This document shows, piece after piece, positions 1 through 5,977 of a DNA stretch of 15,639 nt (position 1 is its first letter; each line of letters starts with the position of its first letter). The position numbers and the translations under genes are program-made. The stretch is from assembly GCF_002483305.1 (NCBI RefSeq), contig NZ_DLHQ01000064.1:1-15639 (forward strand), written 5' to 3'. Under the pieces are notes generated by a model. It did not search any database. It was not told where the DNA came from and saw nothing but the letters and a program-made list of their open reading frames with translations. The stretch is from Brevundimonas sp. UBA7664 (GTDB lineage Bacteria > Pseudomonadota > Alphaproteobacteria > Caulobacterales > Caulobacteraceae).

Positions 1-159
1 GCCGCCGCGCCCGCGCCGGCTACGGCCCCCCGGGCCACGGCGCCCCGACCGACCCGACCCGCGCCGGCGCCCACGCCCGCCCCGCCGCCGCCCGCCGATC
101 CCATGGCCGGCCATGACATGTCGAAGATGGACGGCATGACCATGCCGCCCAAGCAATAG
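1..159 (+). CDS. 3' end of an unidentified protein with Met/His-rich C-terminal tail (5' truncated)
   Basis: Reading frame 1 is open from the left edge to a TAG at 157-159, giving about 52 residues. Most of it is a low-complexity Ala/Pro/Thr/Arg linker. The last 18 residues read MAGHDMSKMDGMTMPPKQ, a Met/His/Asp tail of the kind found on periplasmic or outer-membrane copper-resistance proteins. The AGHDMS core is the same as the repeat unit of the CopB protein encoded at 948-2501. The stop lies 26 nt before the copC start on the same strand, so the two genes are probably co-transcribed. The catalytic or structural domain is outside the window, so the family cannot be named. A role in copper handling is inferred from the tail and the neighbour only. 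Confidence 0.6.
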   Translation, partial: AAAPAPATAPRATAPRPTRPAPAPTPAPPPPADPMAGHDMSKMDGMTMPPKQ

Positions 160-185
160 TGCGCGTAAGCATCAGGAGTATTTCC

Positions 186-593
186 ATGAACCGTTCAATC
201 CTCGTCGGCCTCGCCGCTCTGGCGGCGCTGGCCCCCGTCTCGCTCGCCCAGGCCCAGAGTCACTCACACGCGGGAATGTCAGCGCAGGATCACGCCGCCA
301 GGCAGGCGCCGGCCAGCGGCGTCGTCACGACGCCGGCGGACAACGCCATGCTCGCCGCCGCCCCGACCACCTTCTCGGCGACCTTTCCGCACGCGATGGT
401 CCTGACGTCGCTCAGGCTGACGGGTCCAGGAGAGCAGTCCGTCGATGTGGCTGTATCCGCCGACGCGCCGCCGGCCACCACGGTCAGCGCGCCCCTCCCC
501 GCCCTGGCCCCCGGGTCCTACTCCGCCGCCTGGACCGCCAAGGGCGCCGACGGCCACCAGATGAACGGTGTCGTCCGTTTCATGGTTCACTGA
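186..593 (+). CDS. copC: CopC-domain periplasmic copper-binding protein
   Basis: This encodes about 135 residues. I start it at ATG 186 rather than the upstream in-frame GTG 159, because AGGAG (174-178) sits 7 nt before the ATG and a clean Sec signal peptide follows (hydrophobic to about residue 23, ending SLAQA). The mature protein has the small beta-barrel pattern of CopC/YobA: TPADNAMLAAAP near the start, a central FPHAMV segment, and a C-terminal PGSYSAAWTAKGADGHQMNG stretch. The Asp-Gly-His there corresponds to the Asp and His ligands of the Cu(II) site in the family. The canonical His at mature position 1 is not obvious. Instead there is an HSHAGM...DHAARQ extension before the domain. 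CopC proteins bind periplasmic copper and usually partner CopD or CopA, but no copD is seen here. The gene ends just before a strong terminator, so it is the last of its transcript. Confidence 0.87.
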   Translation: MNRSILVGLAALAALAPVSLAQAQSHSHAGMSAQDHAARQAPASGVVTTPADNAMLAAAPTTFSATFPHAMVLTSLRLTGPGEQSVDVAVSADAPPATTVSAPLPALAPGSYSAAWTAKGADGHQMNGVVRFMVH

Positions 594-637
594 GGAGACG
601 GCCTCCCGCCTCCTGAGGGGCCGAAACCGACGTGAGG

Positions 638-668
638 AACGCCGCGCAGCTTGCTGCGCGGCGTTTTT
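638..668 (+). terminator. Rho-independent terminator after copC
   Basis: Arms 638-650 and 653-665 are perfectly complementary (AACGCCGCGCAGC / GCTGCGCGGCGTT, 13 bp, minimal TT loop), and a T run covers 664-668. It lies 45 nt past the copC stop. The T tract is only on the + strand side, so it should end the copC transcript and not the opposing copB one. Confidence 0.93.
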
Positions 669-829
669 CGTCGTCGTCGTCTGTCTCCTGGGTCGGCCGC
701 CGACGGTTCCCATCCGCCTTGAGCACGGTCGGTTTCCCGTGCTGATCGGCGCGATCAATCGTCTGCGAGATGGCCCTGCAGTCTGGGCAGTGGGGGTCGC
801 CGAGCTCGCCAAGGGTTCGGTCCGCGGGG

Positions 830-872
830 TCGGCCTCGCCTGACGGTGTCCGGCGCCGCCAGGCGAGGCCGA
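830..872. repeat. 13-bp perfect inverted repeat in the copC/copB convergent gap
   Basis: TCGGCCTCGCCTG (830-842) and its exact reverse complement (860-872) enclose a 17-nt GC-rich spacer. It lies 76 nt beyond the copB stop on the minus strand. There is no T tract on either side, so it is not a canonical intrinsic terminator. It could stabilise the 3' end of the copAB message or be a protein-binding dyad. The rest of the 669-947 gap shows no gene I can support. Confidence 0.6.
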
Positions 873-947
873 GTCGTACCGCGAAGGCGCCCCACGCCCT
901 GGAGCGCGGCAAACGGCGGAGACCCGCGCCGCCGCCGCTGCCCGTCG

Positions 948-2501
948 CTAGAACCAGGCTCGAATGCCGACGACCAGCCGGGTGTCTTCCGAGCTTCGTC
1001 CGTCGGCTTCCAGGAAGTCCGCCGTATTGCCGAAGCTCTTGGTCCACTCCACGCCGACATAGGGCGCGAACTCCTTGCGGAACTCGTACCGCAGCCGGGC
1101 CCCGATCTGGAGCGACGACAGGCCGGACCCGATCCGGAGTTCCGGGATGTCCTCCGCCGACAACACCACCTCGGCCCGGGGCTGGACGATCCAGCGATTG
1201 GTGATGCGCTGATCGTATTCGGCCTCCGCCCTCGCCGTGAGTTCGCCCTTGTTGGACAGGAAGGCCGCCGCATCGACCTCGAACCAGTAGGGAGCCAGAC
1301 CTTGTATCCCGACGACCAGGTCGGTCCGATCGCCTTCGGGTCGGTAGGTCTGCCGCAGGCCGGTCTGAAAGTCGAAGAAGGGTCGGAAGGCCCGGCTGTA
1401 GAGGGCCTGGATCTCGGCCTCCTCGACCTCGCCGTCGAAGTCACCTTCACCTTCCGACTTCCACCAGAAGCGATTGATGTCGCCGCCGGTCCAGCCCTGG
1501 GCGTCCCAGGCATAGCCTTCTTCGTCGTCGCCGAAGGCCGCTTCCAGCTGGTCGATGACGACGGCCGTCGTGCGGGCGTCTCCGTGCTCGATCCGCAGCT
1601 GGGCGCGGGCCGCCGCCATTTCGGCAGGGTCGAACAGCAGGTCGGCGGCGTGGGTCGGCCCGCTTGTCGCGGCCGACGGCGCCGGGGTTTCCGGCGGACG
1701 TCCCGGATTGTCCGCGCTGGTCGGAACGTCGGGCGGCATGGCCATTCCGGACATGTCGTGGCCCGCTGGCGTCTGGCCCATGGTCGACATGTCGTGAGCG
1801 GCCGGCATCGCCGGGGTCGGCGTCTGACCCATCGTCGACATATCGTGGCCTGCCGGCATCGCCGGAGCAGGCTGGGTCTGGCCCATGGTCGACATGTCAT
1901 GGCCGGCATGCGGGGACGCGGCGGCCGGAGCAGGCTGCGTCTGCGGCATCGCGGACATGTCGTGCCCCGCCGGCATGGCCGGCGCGGGCCGGGTCTGGCC
2001 CATCGTCGACATGTCATGGCCGGCATGGGGGGACGCGGCGGCCGGAGCGGGCTGCGTCTGGGGCATCGTGGACATGTCATGTCCCGCCGGCATCGCGGGC
2101 GCGGGCCGGGTTTGGCCCATCGTCGACATGTCGTGCCCCGCCGGCATCGCCGGAGCGGGCTGGGTCTGGCCCATGGTCGACATGTCATGGCCGGCATGAG
2201 TGGACGCAGCGGCCGGAGGAGGCCGGGTCTGACCCATGGTCGACATGTCGTGCCCCGCCGGCATCGCCGGAGCCGGCAGACGGACGGGCACCGCGCCCGT
2301 CGGGCACGTCGGCGCTCCGACCGTACCTATCCGGGATGCATCGGCGGTGGGGGAGCCGCGCGCGACGCAACCCTCCGGAAGCGCCTGGCGAACGGGCGCG
2401 GGCATCGCGTGCCCGGCGTGGCTCTGCGCCAGCGCCGGCGTCCCCGCCGTCGCGGAAGCCGCTGCGAGGATCAGGGGAAGGATCGCGACCGACGTCTTCA
2501 C
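948..2501 (-). CDS. copB: CopB outer-membrane copper-resistance protein with ten Met/His repeats
   Basis: This encodes about 517 residues. The start is GTG at 2501, supported by GGAAGGAG just upstream and a signal peptide beginning MKTSVAILPL and ending near PALAQ. The GTG overlaps the copA TGA as GTGA, implying translational coupling. Residues 83-255 hold ten copies of a (G/A)HDMS-type unit joined by Pro/Ala linkers. This array should bind many Cu ions through Met and His. Residues 285-517 form the CopB domain, with the hallmark WDAQGWTGGDINRFWWKSEG segment, alternating beta-barrel strands and a terminal Phe as expected for an outer-membrane protein. CopB/PcoB acts with CopA in periplasmic and outer-membrane copper sequestration or efflux. 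The family normally has a much shorter Met-rich stretch. Upstream in-frame codons reach 2828, but they overlap copA and have no signal peptide, so I reject them. Confidence 0.93.
   Translation of the reverse strand: MKTSVAILPLILAAASATAGTPALAQSHAGHAMPAPVRQALPEGCVARGSPTADASRIGTVGAPTCPTGAVPVRLPAPAMPAGHDMSTMGQTRPPPAAASTHAGHDMSTMGQTQPAPAMPAGHDMSTMGQTRPAPAMPAGHDMSTMPQTQPAPAAASPHAGHDMSTMGQTRPAPAMPAGHDMSAMPQTQPAPAAASPHAGHDMSTMGQTQPAPAMPAGHDMSTMGQTPTPAMPAAHDMSTMGQTPAGHDMSGMAMPPDVPTSADNPGRPPETPAPSAATSGPTHAADLLFDPAEMAAARAQLRIEHGDARTTAVVIDQLEAAFGDDEEGYAWDAQGWTGGDINRFWWKSEGEGDFDGEVEEAEIQALYSRAFRPFFDFQTGLRQTYRPEGDRTDLVVGIQGLAPYWFEVDAAAFLSNKGELTARAEAEYDQRITNRWIVQPRAEVVLSAEDIPELRIGSGLSSLQIGARLRYEFRKEFAPYVGVEWTKSFGNTADFLEADGRSSEDTRLVVGIRAWF
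1750..2252 (-). repeat. In-frame tandem repeat array within copB (10 units)
   Basis: The HDM core codons start at + strand positions 2242, 2179, 2125, 2071, 2008, 1954, 1891, 1837, 1786 and 1750. The spacings are 63, 54, 54, 63, 54, 63, 54, 51 and 36 bp, all multiples of three. The 54-bp unit encodes GHDMSTMGQTxPAPAMPA and the 63-bp unit ends AAASPHA. Two successive 54+63 bp pairs (copies 3-4 and 5-6) encode 39-residue blocks differing at one residue, so a 117-bp super-unit seems to have been duplicated. The array probably expands and contracts by slippage or recombination without shifting the frame. Confidence 0.93.
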
Positions 2502-4363
2502 GATGCGGCTCCTTCCATCGGACGGACCGTGACCACGTTGAACATCCCGGCATGCATGTGCAGCAACAGGTGACAGTGGAAGGCCCAGTCGCCGGGGTTG
2601 TCGGCGGTCAGATCGAAGCTGACCTTGCCGCCCGGCGGGACGTTGACCGTATGCTTCAGGGGCTGGTGCCCGGCCGGGCCGCCGGTGACCAGTTCGAAGA
2701 AATGGCCGTGAAGATGGATCGGGTGCGCCATCATGGAATCGTTGACCAGGGTCACGCGCACCCGCTCGTCCCGCTCGAACCGGATCGGTTCGACCAGCTC
2801 GCTGAATTTGCGGCCGTCGAAGCCCCACATGAACCGCTCCATGTTGCCGGTCAGGTGAATCTCCATCGTCCGGGACGGGGCGCGCTGATCCTTGTTGGGC
2901 GCGAGCGACACCAGGTCGGTGTAGACGAGGACGCGATGCGGCACGTCCTGCAGCCCGATCGGCCGCTCGCCCATGCGATTGGCCGGCGCCATGGCGACGG
3001 CGTCGACCCCCACCCCCACCGCCATGTCGGGCGGCGCATTCTCGGGATCGCGCATGTTCATCCCGGCCATCGACCCGTGGTCCATTCCGGACATCGTCCC
3101 GGCGGGGGCCTGTGGGGCCATGGCGCCGTGATCCATGCCCGCCATGGCTGCGCCGGGCGCGCCCGTCATTGCCCCGTGATCCATTCCGGCCATGGCTCCG
3201 CCCGATTGGGCTCCCATGGCTCCGTGGTCCATTCCGCCCATGCCGCCCATGTCCCCCATGCCCATGTCCCTCATGGTCAGGTTGGGAACCTCGCGCAGCG
3301 GCGGAACCTCGGCGGTCATGCCCATGCGCGGCGCCAGGGTCGCCCGTCCCATGCCGGAGCGGTCGATGGCTTCGGAGACGATGGTGTAGGCGCGGTCCTC
3401 GGTCGGCCGCACGATGACGTCATAGGTTTCAGCGGCCGCGATCTGGAACTCGTCGGTCTCGACCGGGCGCACGTTCTCGCCGTCGGCCTGGACCACCGTC
3501 ATGGGCAGGCCCGGAATCCGCACGTTGAAGATCGACATGGCCGAGGCGTTGATGATGCGCAGCCGCACCCGCTCGCCGGGCCGGAACAGGCCGGTCCAGT
3601 TCTCCCGCGGGCCGTGGCCGTTGATCAGATAGGTGTAGGTCGAGCCGTTGACGTCGAGGATGTCGCGCGGATCCATGCGCATCTCGCCCCACATCCGGCG
3701 CTCTTCAAGGCTCATCCTGTCGCTGCCGTCCAGCAGGCCGGCCAGGGTGGTGCGCTGGCGGTTGAAATAGCCGGGGCTCTTCTTGAGCTTCTCGAAGATT
3801 TCGTGGGGGTGCATGAAGCTCCAGTCCGACAGGACCAGCACATGCTCGCGGTCGTAGGCGACCGGGTCGACCCCGGCCGGATCGATGACGATCGGCCCGT
3901 AGTGGCCCAGCGCCTCCTGCAAGCCCGAGTGGCTGTGATACCAGAAGGTGCCCGACTGCCGGACCGGGAATTCATAGACGAAGGTTTCGCGCGGGCGAAT
4001 GCCGGGGAAGCTGATGCCCGGGACGCCGTCCATCTGGAACGGCAGCAGGATGCCGTGCCAGTGGATCGAGGTGTCCTCGTCGAGCTGGTTCGTCACCGCC
4101 AGACGGACGTTCTGGCCTTCGCGAAGGCGAAGCACCGGGGCCGGGAGCACGCCGTTGATCGTCGTCGCCGTCGCGGTGCGTCCGTTCACGGTGAACGGCG
4201 TCTGACCGACCGTCAGGTCGATGTTCGGGCCGGACAGGGTCGGCAGGTCGGCCCGCAGGCCCGGAGATCCCGTCTGGGCCCAGGCGGGCATCAGGCCCTG
4301 CAGGGCCGCAAGACCGCCTCCGGCGACGGCGCCGCGCAGCAGCACTCGACGATCCAGCTTCAT
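2498..4363 (-). CDS. copA: CopA-family multicopper oxidase (periplasmic Cu oxidase)
   Basis: This encodes 621 residues. ATG at 4363 has AGGAG 7 nt upstream. The N-terminus DRRVLLRGAVAGG is a twin-arginine signal with predicted cleavage near AWAQ (27-30). Type 2/3 copper ligands are visible at HWHG (101-104) and H143/H145. The C-terminal cluster has HPIHLHGH (547-554) and HCHLLLHMHAGM (596-607), with C597, H547, H602 and M607 as the likely type 1 site. Residues 364-436 are an inserted Met/His-rich segment with four MDHG(A/S)M repeats, as in plasmid-borne PcoA/CopA proteins, which probably bind Cu(I) and feed the oxidase. The enzyme oxidises Cu(I) to less toxic Cu(II) in the periplasm and can bind further copper. 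It is exported folded with its cofactors. It overlaps copB by 4 nt and follows the membrane DUF305 gene after 135 bp. This CopA is unrelated to the ATPase also called CopA. Confidence 0.96.
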   Translation of the reverse strand: MKLDRRVLLRGAVAGGGLAALQGLMPAWAQTGSPGLRADLPTLSGPNIDLTVGQTPFTVNGRTATATTINGVLPAPVLRLREGQNVRLAVTNQLDEDTSIHWHGILLPFQMDGVPGISFPGIRPRETFVYEFPVRQSGTFWYHSHSGLQEALGHYGPIVIDPAGVDPVAYDREHVLVLSDWSFMHPHEIFEKLKKSPGYFNRQRTTLAGLLDGSDRMSLEERRMWGEMRMDPRDILDVNGSTYTYLINGHGPRENWTGLFRPGERVRLRIINASAMSIFNVRIPGLPMTVVQADGENVRPVETDEFQIAAAETYDVIVRPTEDRAYTIVSEAIDRSGMGRATLAPRMGMTAEVPPLREVPNLTMRDMGMGDMGGMGGMDHGAMGAQSGGAMAGMDHGAMTGAPGAAMAGMDHGAMAPQAPAGTMSGMDHGSMAGMNMRDPENAPPDMAVGVGVDAVAMAPANRMGERPIGLQDVPHRVLVYTDLVSLAPNKDQRAPSRTMEIHLTGNMERFMWGFDGRKFSELVEPIRFERDERVRVTLVNDSMMAHPIHLHGHFFELVTGGPAGHQPLKHTVNVPPGGKVSFDLTADNPGDWAFHCHLLLHMHAGMFNVVTVRPMEGAAS

Positions 4364-4386
4364 GGGATACTCCTGAAAGTCATCAA

Positions 4387-4404
4387 CGCGCCTCCTGAGG
4401 CGCG
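4387..4404. repeat. Inverted repeat in the copA 5' leader
   Basis: CGCGCCTC (4387-4394) and GAGGCGCG (4397-4404) are perfect complements separated by CT. They lie 24 nt upstream of the copA ATG and just outside its Shine-Dalgarno. On the minus strand a TATAGAT sequence (4405-4411) immediately precedes the dyad, but I see no convincing -35 at 16-18 bp. It may be an operator, an RNA hairpin affecting copA translation, or chance in GC-rich DNA. Confidence 0.45.
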
Positions 4405-4498
4405 ATCTATAGGGTTTTACGCAAGCGCCGCGGCCGGCCCTCGCGACACGCTGCCGCAGAGCCGACCGCGCCAGCGGCCCTTGCGGCCGCCCGCCGGA

Positions 4499-4969
4499 TC
4501 ACCGCCGCGCCAGAAGCGCCTTCATCTGGGCGATCTCCCGCTCCTGGGAGCTGACGATCTCCTCGCACAGCCCGAGCACCTCCGGATCCGTCAGCGACGC
4601 CTGCTGGCACATCAGGATCGCCCCGGAATGGTGCGGGATCATCGAGCGGAGAAACTCCGTATCCCCGACCGCCGCCTGGGTCCGCATGCCCCAGAAGCTG
4701 ACCGCGAACACCAGGGCGGCGACTCCGCCGATGAGCAGATTGGTCCGCTTCGACGGATACATCGAGCGCATGAAGACCAGCATGAGGATCGCCATCGGCG
4801 AGACCATCATCAGGGTCATGTAGACGTTGTTGAGGTTGAAGTAGAAGTGACCGAGAGACGCGATCATCGTGTACATCACCAGGTACATGATGATGAAATC
4901 AAGGACGAGCTCGATCGCGAACGACCGGTAGCTCCCCTTCATGGGGTGCATGGGCTTCATGTTTTCCAT
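4499..4969 (-). CDS. Membrane-anchored DUF305 protein
   Basis: This encodes 156 residues. ATG 4969 is preceded by GGAGGAAGG at suitable spacing. The N-terminus is Met/His-rich (MENMKPMHPMKG). Three hydrophobic segments follow at about 16-40, 49-71 and 77-98, rich in Met and Tyr. The C-terminal part (about 104-154) carries the DUF305 signature FLRSMIPHHSGAILMC, with adjacent His113-His114, Met110, Met120 and Cys121, then a charged helix. DUF305 proteins are four-helix ferritin-like-fold proteins common in metal-resistance clusters. Some have been linked to copper binding, but no reaction is established. Here the domain is probably held at the membrane and may pass copper to CopA. The position between the tandem DUF305 lipoprotein gene (55 nt upstream) and copA supports one operon. 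Confidence 0.85.
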   Translation of the reverse strand: MENMKPMHPMKGSYRSFAIELVLDFIIMYLVMYTMIASLGHFYFNLNNVYMTLMMVSPMAILMLVFMRSMYPSKRTNLLIGGVAALVFAVSFWGMRTQAAVGDTEFLRSMIPHHSGAILMCQQASLTDPEVLGLCEEIVSSQEREIAQMKALLARR

Positions 4970-5024
4970 CGGTCAGCCTTCCTCCACTCGCACAATCCGC
5001 ACCGCGCCTGATCGGCGGCGCGCA

Positions 5025-5705
5025 TCAGCCGGCGCTGGCGGGATGGGATTGCAGCCAGGCGCGCAGCTCGCCGATGTCGGCCGTCTGCATCTCGATTGTC
5101 TTTTGCGCCATGCGCCGGATGCCGGCGTCCTGGCTTTCGCGCAGCGCCACCTGGGACATGTCGAGCGCGCCCTGGTGGTGCGCGATCATCTTGCTGGCCC
5201 ACATCCGGTCCGTGTTCGCCCCGGTCGCCGACATCATGGCGTCCTTCATCTTCGCTTCGGCCGGCGCGAACGGCGGTTCTCCGCCCCCGCCCGGCGCGGC
5301 CGCGCCGGCGGCGGCCCCGACCCGCGTCTCGAGCCAGCGCCGGAGTTCGGCGATGTCCGTGGTCTGCATCTCGACGGTCTTCTGGGCCATCCGGCGAATG
5401 TCGGCGTCCTGGGTGTCGCGCAGGACGATCTGGGACATGTCGAGCGCGCCCTGGTGATGGGGGATCATCTTGCGGGCCCAGGTCTCGCCGGCGTCGGCTC
5501 CCGTCGCCGCCATCATGGCCTCATGCATCTTGTCCTCCGCTGCGGAGAACGGCGTCTGAGCCATCGCCATGGGTTCCGAGGCCGGCGCCGAGGCGTCGGC
5601 CTCCGGCGTCGCCGGCCGCTCGGCCGCGGGGCTGCAGGCCGCCAGGACGAGTACGGAACAGCCGGCCGCAAGGAGGGACAGGCGCGTGACAGTCGGGGTG
5701 AACAT
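5025..5705 (-). CDS. Lipoprotein with two tandem DUF305 domains
   Basis: This encodes 226 residues from ATG 5705, with GGAGAT 7 nt upstream. The frame stays open to 5855, but that extension is Arg-rich and lacks a ribosome site. The signal peptide ends in a lipobox LVLAAC, so Cys24 should be lipidated. After a short Ala/Pro/Glu linker, two domains of about 75 residues each follow (52-128 and 145-221). Each contains W..(K)MI.HHQGALDMSQ, then IRRMAQKT.EMQT.DI.EL..WL. They are joined by an Ala/Gly-rich linker (129-144). The first has MIPHH and the second MIAHH. The close similarity shows an internal duplication within this gene. Each domain offers a His-His plus Met set that could bind copper. 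It is the first gene of the probable DUF305-DUF305-copA-copB operon. A periplasmic copper buffer or shuttle role is inferred. Confidence 0.87.
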   Translation of the reverse strand: MFTPTVTRLSLLAAGCSVLVLAACSPAAERPATPEADASAPASEPMAMAQTPFSAAEDKMHEAMMAATGADAGETWARKMIPHHQGALDMSQIVLRDTQDADIRRMAQKTVEMQTTDIAELRRWLETRVGAAAGAAAPGGGGEPPFAPAEAKMKDAMMSATGANTDRMWASKMIAHHQGALDMSQVALRESQDAGIRRMAQKTIEMQTADIGELRAWLQSHPASAG

Positions 5706-5783
5706 CGTGGATCTCCGCTTGGGCCGGCGCCGGCGGATCGCCAGGCGGCCAGACAATGGGGTACGACCGGCGACGCTGCGTCC

Positions 5784-5801
5784 GGGCGAGTGTGCTCGCC
5801 C
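5784..5801 (-). other. Small stem-loop in the leader of the DUF305/copAB transcript
   Basis: GGGCGAG (5784-5790) and CTCGCCC (5795-5801) pair perfectly around a TGTG loop. The element lies between the candidate promoter at 5871-5876 and the lipoprotein start at 5705, so it would fall in the 5' leader of the message. Its function is unknown. It is short and could be chance at this GC content. Confidence 0.35.
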
Positions 5802-5869
5802 CGACGCCTGTCCACGCCGGACATCGACGCCAGCGTAATCCGGACCCGCAGCCACGGTTCCGCCTTGAT

Positions 5870-5880
5870 CAAATATACCC
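5870..5880 (-). promoter_or_regulatory. Candidate -10 and CsoR half-site for the DUF305/copAB operon
   Basis: On the minus strand this reads GGGTATATTTG, the same 11 bases found at the -10 region and right operator arm of the ATPase promoter (8360-8370). TATATT (5871-5876) would be the -10. The second operator arm is not conserved, and I see no strong -35 at the right distance. It is the only AT-rich promoter-like stretch in the 272-bp gap between the ATPase stop and the lipoprotein start. Copper control through CsoR is therefore plausible but unproven. Confidence 0.45.
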
Positions 5881-5977
5881 GGACGCCGCCGGCCAAAGCG
5901 AGGGATCGGCCGCCGGAATGCGTATTGGCGCCGCCGGCGGTCTTGCTTTCCCCGGCTTCGGGCGCGCCGGTCGCCCG

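Noticed and set aside
580..1047. Minus-strand frame in the copC/copB gap with a CPDC motif
   Set aside because: It overlaps the copB 3' end and runs through the copC terminator hairpin. There is no ribosome site, and a single CxxC is not enough to call a gene.
1750..2252. CRISPR-like or other non-coding repeat array
   Set aside because: Repeat spacings are multiples of three and conserved at the amino-acid level within copB. There are no unique spacers.
1664..5011. Open frame of about 1115 codons on the + strand across copB, copA and the membrane DUF305 gene
   Set aside because: It is antisense to three well-supported genes. Its length comes from low stop-codon density in GC-rich sequence and the copB repeats. 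It has no domain or ribosome site.
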